From Nitrospira sp. (lineage in GTDB: Bacteria > Nitrospirota > Nitrospiria > Nitrospirales > Nitrospiraceae): a stretch of 64,000 nt of DNA. The position numbers and the translations under genes were made by a program. Shown here one piece after another: positions 1-9,005 of the stretch; positions within the stretch are counted from its first letter, which is position 1, and the number at the start of each line of letters is the position of its first letter. The stretch spans positions 140,291 to 204,290 of the forward strand of contig JARFXQ010000007.1 of NCBI GenBank assembly GCA_029194725.1, read 5' to 3'. The notes under the pieces were generated by a model. It was not told the DNA's origin. It saw only the letters and a program-made list of their open reading frames with translations, and did no database searches.

Positions 1-454
1 TCAAGTTCGTCGTATAGCCTTCCGGTCGCGACCATTGACATTCCATCGCTTCGCGAACTTCCACATCGAGTTTGAAAGACACAAATCTTCGATTCGCCAT
101 GACGCTCTTGACTGCGGCATGGAGTTCATCCGAGGCATCTTGCTTTAACACATAGCCCATTGCTCCAGCACGAAATCCCTCACTGACCGCGATAGCTTCG
201 GTCAGCATCGTGAGAAAGATAATTTTAACCGTGGGCAAGATGTTTTTTAGTTGTCGAGCCGCTTCAAATCCGTTCATCCCCGGCATGTTGGCGTCAAGTA
301 GCACAATATCCGGCTTCAACTTCTCAGCTTGGTCCAGCACTTGTTGCCCGGTCTGTGCGGTCCCTACCACCGAACAATCGGGCTCGAGTAATTGTTTCAC
401 GGCCTCTAAAACTAACGGGTGATCGTCCGCAAGTAAAATTCTGACGCTAGACAT
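1..454 (-). CDS. Response regulator, receiver domain (partial, runs off the left edge)
   Basis: I translated this reverse-strand reading frame directly from the bases. It starts at ATG 454 with MSSVRILLADDHPLVL and stays open to base 1, about 151 codons. It has the acidic pair DDH near residues 10-12, the phospho-acceptor region IVLLDANMPGMNG near residue 55, the conserved FLTM strand, and a YVLKQDA segment holding the conserved Lys. These are the marks of a NarL/FixJ-type receiver. The DNA-binding half, if present, lies outside the window, so the output domain is not seen. It resembles the regulator at 62705-63349 in layout. The partner kinase is not visible here; it may lie to the left. Confidence 0.88.
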   Translation of the reverse strand, partial: MSSVRILLADDHPLVLEAVKQLLEPDCSVVGTAQTGQQVLDQAEKLKPDIVLLDANMPGMNGFEAARQLKNILPTVKIIFLTMLTEAIAVSEGFRAGAMGYVLKQDASDELHAAVKSVMANRRFVSFKLDVEVREAMECQWSRPEGYTTNL

Positions 455-763
455 AACAGATCCTTTGCGTCACAGGGCCAACAGGTTTCCGTTCGACATC
501 GGGTTCGAACCATAGTGCTAAACTTCTCATACATCTCTTCATTATGACAATCGCTTCCGAAGAGTCCGACTAGAGGAATCCCTAGCATTTCCGAGGGCAC
601 AACATTGGGTTACAGCAGAACACCGGACAACGCGCACTTTGAGTTGCGTTCAGGCCGAAGTTGGCCTGGCCATTATGGGAGCTTCCGAAGGTCACGGAGG
701 CTATCATTGCGTGACCTCGGCTAGTGGACGCTCCCCGCACATCAGCCAGGTCGAGCAGGTACG
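455..763. other. Intergenic gap with one hairpin
   Basis: I see no convincing gene here. A perfect 7-base inverted repeat, GGTCACG (690-696) and CGTGACC (710-716), lies just past the stop of the Rh channel gene, which reads leftward. It could be a weak transcription end for that gene, but no T-run follows it on the reverse strand. Confidence 0.4.
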
Positions 764-2071
764 TTATGCGATCGGTCGCGGCTCCTCTCGCGCGGAAGGC
801 GGAATGTGCAGCCCTGTGCGGGCAAGCAGTTCCTTTTGCAAGGCTTCGATATCGGCCCTTGCGCCTAACGCGAGCTCCTCAACCTTGCGTTCGCTCTCCG
901 GCCCAGGCACATGGGAAAACTCATGGCTGTCCTCGTACGCCTGTTCTGTCGTGCCTGTGGCTCTGATCGCCATGCCGGCAACCACCCCACCGACAACGGC
1001 AATGACAAGCGTCATCGCAATACCCACGAGTTGGACACCAACAACACTCGGAACGACGACGATCGCAGCGAGTCCGCCTAGGAGCCCCGGCATCCCATGC
1101 AGATTGTGCACGCCGCAGGTATCGATCAGTTTGATTTTCGATTCCAGCACGGGCTGGATAAAGACGAACCCGATCACCGAGAGAGCGCCGGCAAGCAATC
1201 CGATACCAAACGCGCCGGTGGGCCCCACGAGGTTACAGGTCGAGCCGATGGAGACCCCACCCGCCAACGTCGCATTGGCCATATCCACCATCGAGGCTTT
1301 CCCATGATGAAAATGTGCGCTGAGAAAATAGGTGGCAAGCGTGGCTCCGCTCAGAGCAAGGATCGTGTTCACAATGGTTTGGGGCATTTGTTCAAAGGGG
1401 ACAATTGCGGTTGCAAAACTCGGCCAAAACAGCCACAGGACCATGGAACCAAGCATCGCGAACCGATCAGACGTCGGATCGGATTCGATCGGTTGACTAC
1501 GTTGCTCCGCAGTCGTCAGAACCAGCGACGCGGCCAATCCGAAATAAGCTCCGAACGCGTGGATGATGATCGATCCCGCTGAATCCTGAAACCCTTTCGT
1601 GAGCCCCGAGCCATTGTCCAATACCAAGTATTCGTTCAACGCATAGAGTGGCACCAATACCAGCGTGAGTAGCGCGTATTGGAACACGCGTAATCGCCCA
1701 AGCACCGCTCCCATCGCGATCAGCGCCGTCGCCACCGAAAATTCGGCCAGCATGAGCGTCTCGACCGAATGGGCCTGTATCGTATGTCCCACCACCCCGT
1801 TGGCGCGCAAAAATATATAAAGGGGCAATCCGGTTGCGACGAGGAGATAGGTCCCGGTCGTTGCCCCGAAGCCATATCGTCGGACGAACACCATGAGAAA
1901 TCCAAATCCGACCAGCAACATGGCCAGGATATGGATTGAGTAATTGTATTGTGCGACCAAGCGTGCCTCATTGACGGCACCCGCCGGTTCCTCGGCACCA
2001 ACCCAACTCGTGACGCACAAGAGAAACAGACTTGCTGCGCTGAGCATCTTCAACCAGAAGCTGTTCTGCAT
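764..2071 (-). CDS. Rh-type ammonia/ammonium (or CO2) channel
   Basis: Amt/Mep/Rh superfamily membrane channel of 435 residues with an N-terminal signal segment (FWLKMLSAASLFLLCVTSW) and about eleven hydrophobic segments. The Rh subgroup is shown by SIIIHAFGAYFGLAAS near residue 171 and HNLHGMPGLLGG near 322-333; their His residues (about H171 and H325) match the pore twin-histidines of Rh proteins. I chose ATG 2071 over the ATG at 2143 because GGAGGA lies just upstream and the signal segment then sits at the start. Rh proteins pass NH3 and possibly CO2. No glnK/PII gene is adjacent, unlike many amt operons. A nitrifier could use it to take up ammonium for assimilation. The cytoplasmic tail after residue 380 is charged and probably helical. 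Confidence 0.9.
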   Translation of the reverse strand: MQNSFWLKMLSAASLFLLCVTSWVGAEEPAGAVNEARLVAQYNYSIHILAMLLVGFGFLMVFVRRYGFGATTGTYLLVATGLPLYIFLRANGVVGHTIQAHSVETLMLAEFSVATALIAMGAVLGRLRVFQYALLTLVLVPLYALNEYLVLDNGSGLTKGFQDSAGSIIIHAFGAYFGLAASLVLTTAEQRSQPIESDPTSDRFAMLGSMVLWLFWPSFATAIVPFEQMPQTIVNTILALSGATLATYFLSAHFHHGKASMVDMANATLAGGVSIGSTCNLVGPTGAFGIGLLAGALSVIGFVFIQPVLESKIKLIDTCGVHNLHGMPGLLGGLAAIVVVPSVVGVQLVGIAMTLVIAVVGGVVAGMAIRATGTTEQAYEDSHEFSHVPGPESERKVEELALGARADIEALQKELLARTGLHIPPSAREEPRPIA

Positions 2072-2174
2072 TGAGTCCTCCTTGGACAGTAGGAGTGAAT
2101 GAGGGGCTTTAGCTATAGGGGTGGCAGTGTACTCCACTAGCAAGCGCCCTTGTCAAACCCCACCTAAGGCTTAC

Positions 2175-2357
2175 TCACAGGGGCGGGAACCCAAATAGCA
2201 GTCTCAATGCATCAACAATGAGCGAGAGAACAACGACGAAGTAGGCGATAAACCATACAAAGTACCGGTTTCTCAGCTGAACGCTGCGTCTTGCAAGCAA
2301 AGGCTTAGTGGCTGTTCTACGAGGCACCGTCGCGAGGTCAGGCAGTCCCAGTCCCAT
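2175..2357 (-). CDS. Possible small membrane protein
   Basis: A 60-codon reverse frame with a basic N-terminal half and one hydrophobic stretch, YFVWFIAYFVVVLSLIVDAL, near residues 32-51. It lies about 100 bases upstream of the Rh gene in the same direction. There is no strong ribosome binding site and I do not recognise a family, so it may be a chance frame. Confidence 0.3.
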   Translation of the reverse strand: MGLGLPDLATVPRRTATKPLLARRSVQLRNRYFVWFIAYFVVVLSLIVDALRLLFGFPPL

Positions 2358-2598
2358 CGTGAGGCGCGCCTAGATGTTCACCACAGATTACGGTCATCCA
2401 AATCGTTCACCGCCTTTTGCACTCAACCAGACAGCGTCCACCCCATGCCCATGCCGCTTCCTACGCCAGCTTCGCCGCACCATTTTTTGTGACCGGCTAG
2501 ACAGCAGACCTTCACTGAGTATAATTACATCAGTTCATGCGTATGATTGGACTTCTGGTACGGCTCATCTGTGAAGCCAACTCCGTAAAGGATCATCC

Positions 2599-3399
2599 AT
2601 GTCGAATACGTTGAAACAGGTGCTCACCATTGCCGGCTCGGATTCCGGCGGAGGCGCAGGTATCCAGGCAGACATCAAAGCCATGTCCGCCAACGGTGTG
2701 TTCGCCATGTCCATCATCACCGCCATCACGGCTCAGAATACCGAAGAAGTGACAGATGTCTTCGAATTACCACCGGCCATTATTGCCTCACAGCTCGACG
2801 CAGTCTTCGATGATTTCGAGGTGGCGGCGGTGAAGACCGGGATGTTGTCTTCCGCGGTAGTCATTGAAGTGGTTGTGAAGATGTTGAAGCAGCAAAACGT
2901 CATGAATCTGGTCGTGGATCCGGTGATGATCTCCAAGAGCGGCCATTCCCTCTTGCAGCCGGACGCCATCGAGATCGTCAAGACTAAGCTGCTCCCACTC
3001 GCCTTGGTTGTGACACCGAACGTGCATGAGGCACAGCAGCTTTCTGGGATTGCAATTGCCTCGTTGGCCGACGCTCGGCGGGCAGCCAAAGTGATTCATG
3101 GCTTTGGGTGCAAACATGTCCTGGTCAAAGGAGGACACCTGCTCAATGAACGGGCGACCGATCTGCTCTATGACGGACGGTTTTTCAACGTCTTGAAAGG
3201 AGAGTTCATCGAGACCCGCCACACACATGGCACCGGCTGTACGTTCGCCTCGGCATTGGCTGCTCATCTTGCACGAGGGAGATCCGTCTTGGATTCCGCG
3301 CAAGCCGCCAAGTCCTACGTCACGGAAGCGATCCGGCATGGATTGGCCATCGGCCATGGACAAGGCCCGACGGACCATTTCTATTTCCTGGAGCGATAA
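2599..3399 (+). CDS. thiD: Hydroxymethylpyrimidine/phosphomethylpyrimidine kinase
   Basis: ThiD phosphorylates HMP and then HMP-P to give HMP-PP, the pyrimidine half of thiamine. The 266-residue length is typical of the family. The N-terminal [16 protein letters not shown] binds the substrate and the C-terminal [18 protein letters not shown] carries the ribokinase-family anion hole and catalytic region. Start is ATG 2599 after AAAGGATC. The oxidase-like gene follows after 9 bases, so the two may be cotranscribed. The rest of the visible thiamine genes (thiC, thi4) lie 25 kb away under a TPP riboswitch; no riboswitch is evident in front of thiD. Confidence 0.95.
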   Translation: MSNTLKQVLTIAGSDSGGGAGIQADIKAMSANGVFAMSIITAITAQNTEEVTDVFELPPAIIASQLDAVFDDFEVAAVKTGMLSSAVVIEVVVKMLKQQNVMNLVVDPVMISKSGHSLLQPDAIEIVKTKLLPLALVVTPNVHEAQQLSGIAIASLADARRAAKVIHGFGCKHVLVKGGHLLNERATDLLYDGRFFNVLKGEFIETRHTHGTGCTFASALAAHLARGRSVLDSAQAAKSYVTEAIRHGLAIGHGQGPTDHFYFLER

Positions 3400-3408
3400 C
3401 ACAGGCCG

Positions 3409-4734
3409 ATGTTCGCACGAACCATTCCGCCCCTCGCGTTTTGTGTCACGGGTTTCAGCTGGTTGGTGCTGGCGTCGATCCTGGGCATGGCGCCTTTGGT
3501 CGGGCTGGTTCACGGCACCCCGTTACCGACGTGGATCAGGGCGCTCCATGTCCATGCAGTCCTGGTCGGCGGTCTAGCTCAGATCATTCTCGGCGGATTT
3601 CTCCTGCTCATCCCTCCGCCGAACTCGGCAAACCGAAAGAACGCAGACTCCCATCCTTTCACATTCTGGGCGATGAACGGCGGTTTGATTGGAATGCTCG
3701 TGGGGTTCTGGCTGCGTCAGTACATGGTCGTAGGCGTGGGCGGTTTCGTGGTGATTGCCGCGTTTCTTTCCGTCATCCACACCGTATGGATCCGTGCGAG
3801 GAGGACTTGGACGTTCTCAATCAAAGCTTCTTGGTATTACACGCTCACTCTCTTCTGCCTGGTGGTTGGGTCGACCTGTGGAGAAATCATGGCACTCGGG
3901 TTCGTTCCGGAATCCTATGGCTACCTTCGTCTCGCGCACATTCACCTGGTGGTGCTTGGCTTCGTGGCCTTGGCCGTCATTGGGATGGTGCATCATCTCC
4001 TGCCGACGGTCTGGAACCGTCCACTCGTGAGCTCCACCCTTGCCCAGGTGGGAACGATCGTGATGCCGATAGGCGTGGCCCTGTTGATCGGTGGATTTTT
4101 GAACTCTTCCGTGCCGATTGAACTGGCCGGCGGCGCCATACTTTTTATCGGTGGGATCCTCTGGACCGGCAGCCTATTTCGAACGTGGCTCTCCTCACCC
4201 CATCCCGGCAGCGCCGCCTCGGACCATCTCTTCGTCAGTGTCTTCTTTCTCGTCTTTGCCGTCATCCTAGGCATATTTATCGGAGCGAATAACCTTTCCA
4301 GTCCCCCGGCGTTACCCTATGGCAAGCTCCACCTTATGGCCTACACACACATGACGTTCGTCGGCTTCTTCATGAATGCCATCATGGGCGCGTTCTCCCA
4401 CCTGATTCCGATTACCCTCACGACCGATCGTATTTCCAGTCATAAGCAACGGGGGCCCTACCTTGACCAGCTCACGACCATCATGAACCGCTGGAGAACA
4501 GTTCAAATCGCCACAGTCAACCTAGGAACCTTGGGACTCGGTATCTTGGCGGCGCTGACCTGGAATGTGCCGCTGACCTCAACATACATCCTGGTTGCAA
4601 GCTGGACTAGCCTTAGCTTCCTCATAACCGGCTTGGTCATCTTTTCAGTCAAGTTGACATCAACTGTCACCAAGAAACCGGACCAACTTCGGACAGGACA
4701 GATCTCCACCGACGAACTCAAACTCACAGCCTGA
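3409..4734 (+). CDS. Heme-copper oxidase subunit I-like integral membrane protein
   Basis: A 441-residue protein with about twelve hydrophobic segments. A motif of closely spaced histidines followed some 18-25 residues later by a Pro-ending helix turn recurs three times: RALHVHAVLVGG...LLIP (near 45-68), RLAHIHLVVLGF...HHLLP (near 178-204), and KLHLMAYTHMTFVGF...HLIP (near 306-331). Such histidines on membrane helices suggest heme or metal ligands, as in cbb3-type subunit I and NnrS-like proteins. No partner subunits II or III, cytochrome c or quinol oxidase genes are adjacent. A classical proton-pumping oxidase is therefore unlikely, and the substrate is unknown. It sits 9 bases behind thiD. 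Confidence 0.6.
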   Translation: MFARTIPPLAFCVTGFSWLVLASILGMAPLVGLVHGTPLPTWIRALHVHAVLVGGLAQIILGGFLLLIPPPNSANRKNADSHPFTFWAMNGGLIGMLVGFWLRQYMVVGVGGFVVIAAFLSVIHTVWIRARRTWTFSIKASWYYTLTLFCLVVGSTCGEIMALGFVPESYGYLRLAHIHLVVLGFVALAVIGMVHHLLPTVWNRPLVSSTLAQVGTIVMPIGVALLIGGFLNSSVPIELAGGAILFIGGILWTGSLFRTWLSSPHPGSAASDHLFVSVFFLVFAVILGIFIGANNLSSPPALPYGKLHLMAYTHMTFVGFFMNAIMGAFSHLIPITLTTDRISSHKQRGPYLDQLTTIMNRWRTVQIATVNLGTLGLGILAALTWNVPLTSTYILVASWTSLSFLITGLVIFSVKLTSTVTKKPDQLRTGQISTDELKLTA

Positions 4735-4795
4735 ACGTCCACGTCGCCCGACGCTCCTCCTGACCTCAGACATCGATTCTGATACAATCCCATCC

Positions 4796-5572
4796 GTGGA
4801 AGAACGGTTGTCATTTCTCGATCCTTATGGTCATCGGGTAGCCGCCATCTTGACCCTCCCCAACGGAGGGACGAATAAACTCTCCATCCTCTGTCACGGA
4901 TTTCTTTCATCGAAAGGCAGCTCGACGAACAATACACTGACCCGCATGTTGGTCGGCCAAGGCATCGCCACCTTTCGCTTCGACTTCTTCGGCCAGGGGG
5001 AGAGCGAGGGCCCGTTCGATCAGATCACCGTCAGCTTGGCAGTTGAACAGGCACACAGAGCGGTCGATCTCATGAAAGATCGCGGGTATCGGCACATTGG
5101 CCTGATGGGATCAAGTTTTGGCGGTCTGGTGTCGATTTTGGCTGCCTCGCAACGGACCGACTTGGCCTGTCTCGCCCTGAAATGTCCCGTCGTCGATTTC
5201 GCCGAGGAGTTGCGGCTCGAATTCGGAGATGAGGGAATGGCTCAATGGAAGGCCACCGACCAGATTCCGAACATCATGGGCGGCCAGGACCGAATCCCGC
5301 TTCACTATGCTTTTTATGAAGATGCTCTCCGGCAGATCGCCTACGCCCCTGCACAATCGATCACTGCTCCGACCGTCATCGTGCAGGGTGACAAGGACGA
5401 GCATGTCCCGCTTCATCAAAGCCGACAGCTCTATGAAGCGCTGCGGGTGAAGAAGCACTTCGAGATGCTGCCCGGTGCCGACCATCAGTTCACAAGGGGT
5501 GCGGACTTCACCCGGATGACACAGGTCATCGCCGATTGGCTGGTGCAACACCTGTCGACCGCTCGCTCATAA
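4796..5572 (+). CDS. Alpha/beta hydrolase (serine esterase/peptidase-like)
   Basis: Cytosolic alpha/beta-hydrolase of 258 residues. The nucleophile elbow GSSFGG places the catalytic Ser near residue 107, the acid is probably D201 in GDKDEHVP, and the His is H230 in GADHQF. The oxyanion region is HGFLSSKGS near residue 34. No signal peptide is seen. The start is GTG at 4796; no in-frame ATG lies between it and the conserved N-terminal strand. It follows the oxidase-like gene by 61 bases. The substrate cannot be told from sequence. The family includes feruloyl esterase-like and dienelactone hydrolase-like members. Confidence 0.85.
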   Translation: MEERLSFLDPYGHRVAAILTLPNGGTNKLSILCHGFLSSKGSSTNNTLTRMLVGQGIATFRFDFFGQGESEGPFDQITVSLAVEQAHRAVDLMKDRGYRHIGLMGSSFGGLVSILAASQRTDLACLALKCPVVDFAEELRLEFGDEGMAQWKATDQIPNIMGGQDRIPLHYAFYEDALRQIAYAPAQSITAPTVIVQGDKDEHVPLHQSRQLYEALRVKKHFEMLPGADHQFTRGADFTRMTQVIADWLVQHLSTARS

Positions 5573-5593
5573 TCAGCCGACAGAAAGCGAACG

Positions 5594-6004
5594 ATGCTTC
5601 GTCGCAACACTGCCACCATTTCACTCTTGGTCCGATCATCAGTGTTCGGCCATATGACAACCCTTGGACTGAAGAGAAGCATGCTCGTCTCTCGATGCAA
5701 ATATACTAAGATTCGTATATGTCCTTATCTCAAAGGAAGGGCACCAAACACTCCTCGCTCGGCGTTGAATGGTAATGAGCATCTGTTGGTCCGTGCGGAT
5801 CTTATGATTCAGGTACAGAAACTCATCGCGTCCCGGCGCCTCAAGCAGAAGGCCGCAGCCAAGATCCTCGGTGTGACACAGCCCCGAGTGAGCGATCTCC
5901 TGCGGGGACGGCTCGACCTGTTCAGTACGGACGCACTGATCGATCTCTTAGTCCGCTTGGGGGCTGAGGTGCGGCTCAAGGTAAGAATCCGGGCTGCCGC
6001 CTAA
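5594..6004 (+). CDS. XRE-type helix-turn-helix protein (HigA-like); start uncertain
   Basis: The C-terminal 70 residues, from about base 5795, form a clear HTH: LMIQVQKLIASRRLKQKAA followed by KILGVTQPRVSDLLRGRL and a short tail. This is the arrangement of HigA-like antitoxins and small XRE regulators. The first 65 residues of the open frame do not look like the family, and family members are usually about 95 residues. Translation may start at TTG 5765 or ATG 5681, or the gene may have lost its true N-terminus through a frameshift; the frame at 5719 also reads a short MSLSQRKG segment. No RelE/HigB toxin gene is adjacent. The next gene is the TIR-NB-ARC protein 200 bases on. Confidence 0.6.
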   Translation: MLRRNTATISLLVRSSVFGHMTTLGLKRSMLVSRCKYTKIRICPYLKGRAPNTPRSALNGNEHLLVRADLMIQVQKLIASRRLKQKAAAKILGVTQPRVSDLLRGRLDLFSTDALIDLLVRLGAEVRLKVRIRAAA

Positions 6005-6204
6005 GCAATACCAGCAAGAACAAGTCGTGCTTGGAGCTATGCCGATCGATAAATTCTGGCATGCACAGAACAAGACGTGCCCCTTGGTTAGGATGCGTGT
6101 TCTATGAGTGACACTTTGCAAGCTAGCCAAAAGTACCGGAACATAGCTTCGGTTAAGCTTCCTATTGAGTCGCTTTCGCAGTCACCACTGGAGGCAACGT
6201 TTCG

Positions 6205-8679
6205 ATGAATCAGCCGATTAAGTATGACTTCTTTATCAGTTACACGAGTCACGACCAGGCCTGGGCCGAATGGATCGCCTGGCAGCTGAAGGCTGACCGC
6301 TACAGAGTCATACTTCAGGTTTGGGACTTTCGGCCTGGATCGGATTTCATTCACCAGATAGACCAGGCCATCCAGCAGGCGGGGCGGCTAATCGCTGTAC
6401 TGTCGCCGGCCTACTTGCAGTCGAAGTTCGCGGAGGCGGAGTGGAGACCTTTCTACGAAGCCGATCCAACCGGCGAGAAGGGATTGATTGTGATGGTGCG
6501 GGTGGCCAACGCCATTCCGCCTGCACTGCTGAGGACGCGAGTCTATATCGACCTGACCACCCAAGAAGACGCCGCTTTGGCGAAGACCGCTCTGCTCGAA
6601 GGCATACGTCCAGGGCCCGTCAAGCCGGTGCAGGAGCCAACATACCCGCTGCACCTGTCGCCCGCAACCGACCTGCCACGCCGAACCCAGGAGCCGCGCT
6701 ATCCTAACGTCTCTCCGGCAATCTGGAACTTATCGCACCGCAACCCACACTTCACCGGTCGTAGGAATCAGCTTGAGGCATTGCGTGCGAGCCTCGCCGA
6801 ATCCACGACGAACGGTATACAAACCCAGGTAGTGTTTGGCCAACCGGGAGTCGGCAAGACACAGCTTACGTTGGAATACGGACATCGGTACGCGTCAGAC
6901 TACGACCTCGTCTGGTGGATTCCTGCTGAGACTGCGGCAGCGATCCCTGCTGCGTTTGCCGACCTTGCCGCCAATCTTCCGGTGCTTCCCGGGGACGGCG
7001 CGCGGGCCAAGCAGTCAGCCGACCAGCAGGCCATCGTGGATGCGGTGTTGGATGACCTGAGCCATCGCACAGGTTGGCTACTGATCTTCGACCATGCCAC
7101 CGATCTCAACACGCTCGCCCCCTACCTGCCAACCACTGGACGTGGTCAGGTGCTCATCACCTCTCGCAACCCGAACTGGCATCAGCGCGTCAAGTCGCCG
7201 CTGAAAGTCGACGTGCTGGCGCGGGAGGAAGCCGCCCAATTCCTGCTTTGTCGAACCGGGAGCACGGACGAAAAGGGTGCGACCGAATTGGCCGAAGAGC
7301 TGGGAAGCTTGCCCCTGGCGTTGGAGCAAGCTGCTGCATACATGAGCCGAAGCAGCAAGCCGATGTCAGACTATCTCAGGTTATTTCAGCGACGTCGTGA
7401 TGAACTGCTGAAACGTGGTGACCCGGATGGGCGTACCGTCGACGCCACAGTGCGTCTAGCCACTGATGAGTTGATGGGTTCCCCGGCTGCCCTCCGGCTG
7501 CTGACGTGGTGTGCATTCATGGCGCCGGAGAAAATCCCCCTCTATGTCCTGACTGAGAGCAAACAGAGCGATCTGCTGCCTGTTGAAATGCGCAGCATGG
7601 CGCACGATGAGATTGAGCTGGACGAGAACATAGCTATCCTGTATGGCTCCTCTCTGATCGCACGGGGCGATGGAGCGCTGGACTTGCACCGCCTGGTGCA
7701 AACCGTAATCCGAACTCAGTTACCTGCCGCTGACTACCAGACCTGGGCCGATCTCACCATCCGTCTCCTGTTGGAGTCCTTCCCGTCTTCGATCGACGAC
7801 CTTGCCGCTCCCTCGCGATGGCCACGCTGTGAAGAGCTTCTCTCCCATGTCTTCGTCGCCGCCAAACATGCCAAAGAGGCAAAGGTCGCAATGGCCGAAA
7901 CTGCTGAACTGCTAATGCACCTGGGCTCATATCTGCAGCACCGAGGTGAGTACGCAGAAGCTCGTAGTCTGTTCGAGGAAGCACTGACCTTAGCCGAGGC
8001 CGCTCATGGACCCGATGACATCCGCGTGGCCCACGTACTCAACGCCCTAGGTTACGTCCTGCGGGCTCAAGAGGACTCGGCCGCCGCTCAGGCTACCCAC
8101 GAGCGCGCGTTGCGAATCATCAAAGCGAAGCTTCTTCCCGACGACGGCGAGGTGGGACGCACTCTCAATAGTCTCGGCCGCGCCCTTTACGAGCAGAACG
8201 ATTTGCCCCGCGCTCGCGTTAATCTTGAGCGTGCGTTGGTCATCAACGAGAAGGCCTTCGGTCCCGAGGATCCCGAAGTCGCCAGCACACTTAACAACAT
8301 GGGTCGACTGTTTTACGAACAAGGAGATCTCGCCAATGCCCTTACTTCGCACAAGCGCGGACTAGCCATAAAAGAAGCTGCGCCCGCCTTTGGACCCAAC
8401 CACCCCAGCGTCGCCGTTACGCTGCAGTGCTTGGGCACTGTCCTCCTCGCACAGCATGATCTTGACGCTGCCCGGAACGCATTGGAGCGCGCACGTAATA
8501 TCCAAGAGACTGTTTTGAGCAAGGACCATCCTGATCTTCAAGTCACGATGGAACTTCTGGCCAGAGTGCTGGAAGCGATGGGTGACCCAACAGGAGCTGA
8601 CATGGCCCGGGAGCAAACCCAAAGCATTTCCCAGGCTCGTCTCGGCGGCCGGCGCCGTTTTCGCCGATCCATCGACTAG
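6205..8679 (+). CDS. TIR / NB-ARC / TPR protein, NLR-like STAND NTPase
   Basis: An 824-residue three-part protein. Residues 6-135 form a TIR domain: YDFFISYTSHD, then SPAYLQSKFAEAEW, whose E79 aligns with the catalytic glutamate of NAD-cleaving TIR domains. Residues about 180-450 form an NB-ARC ATPase with P-loop GQPGVGKTQ (212-220), Walker B LLIFDH (292-297) and the sensor GQVLITSR (314-321). From about residue 560 to the end run tetratricopeptide repeats of the kinesin-light-chain type. Such proteins in bacteria act as sensors whose TPR part detects a trigger and whose TIR part depletes NAD or makes a signal. Some are proven phage-defence proteins; that role here is inferred from architecture. 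The TAG stop lies at the edge of an insertion-sequence end (8678 on), so the C-terminus may be trimmed. Confidence 0.93.
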   Translation: MNQPIKYDFFISYTSHDQAWAEWIAWQLKADRYRVILQVWDFRPGSDFIHQIDQAIQQAGRLIAVLSPAYLQSKFAEAEWRPFYEADPTGEKGLIVMVRVANAIPPALLRTRVYIDLTTQEDAALAKTALLEGIRPGPVKPVQEPTYPLHLSPATDLPRRTQEPRYPNVSPAIWNLSHRNPHFTGRRNQLEALRASLAESTTNGIQTQVVFGQPGVGKTQLTLEYGHRYASDYDLVWWIPAETAAAIPAAFADLAANLPVLPGDGARAKQSADQQAIVDAVLDDLSHRTGWLLIFDHATDLNTLAPYLPTTGRGQVLITSRNPNWHQRVKSPLKVDVLAREEAAQFLLCRTGSTDEKGATELAEELGSLPLALEQAAAYMSRSSKPMSDYLRLFQRRRDELLKRGDPDGRTVDATVRLATDELMGSPAALRLLTWCAFMAPEKIPLYVLTESKQSDLLPVEMRSMAHDEIELDENIAILYGSSLIARGDGALDLHRLVQTVIRTQLPAADYQTWADLTIRLLLESFPSSIDDLAAPSRWPRCEELLSHVFVAAKHAKEAKVAMAETAELLMHLGSYLQHRGEYAEARSLFEEALTLAEAAHGPDDIRVAHVLNALGYVLRAQEDSAAAQATHERALRIIKAKLLPDDGEVGRTLNSLGRALYEQNDLPRARVNLERALVINEKAFGPEDPEVASTLNNMGRLFYEQGDLANALTSHKRGLAIKEAAPAFGPNHPSVAVTLQCLGTVLLAQHDLDAARNALERARNIQETVLSKDHPDLQVTMELLARVLEAMGDPTGADMAREQTQSISQARLGGRRRFRRSID

Positions 8680-8965
8680 CAGGTTGCGGAAAAACTCTTG
8701 TGTGGTGCTCCTTCCTGGAGTAGATAGGCGCAACGACTTTCCAGGAGGAGACGATGCGTGGTCAGGATACCCAACAAGCCGGGCTGTTCAGTTATCTTTC
8801 ACCGGCGGAACGTGTGCCCGCGACGCACCCGCTGCGCCCACCCGGCAGTATGTGGATACGGCGCTGACCGCGTTGTCGCCCCAGTTGGAACAGCTCAACG
8901 CCCCAGCAAATCTGGGTCTTGCAATCATGCATGCACCTGCTGGGCCTGCTTCGGACGGAGACTGA
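8678..8965 (+). pseudogene. IS5-superfamily transposase remnant (N-terminal part)
   Basis: A transposase start survives at ATG 8754 after CCAGGAGGAGACG: MRGQDTQQAGLFSYLSPAER and then ATHPLRP. The frame then breaks near 8845, and the next stretch, RQYVDTALTALSPQLEQL, continues in another frame. This is the DUF772-type N-terminus of IS5/IS1182-like transposases. The element's left end appears to begin at AGCAGGTTGCGGAAAAACTC (8678), which overlaps the stop codon of the TIR gene. The rest of the transposase is missing. Confidence 0.75.
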
Positions 8966-9005
8966 CCGTACGCGCCTGCCCCTGTGAGGATGAACTTCCC
9001 CACCT

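Noticed and set aside
639..1307. Long forward frame opposite the Rh channel gene
   Set aside because: It is a mirror of the channel's codons on the other strand, with low-complexity Pro/Thr/Ser-rich protein and no domain.
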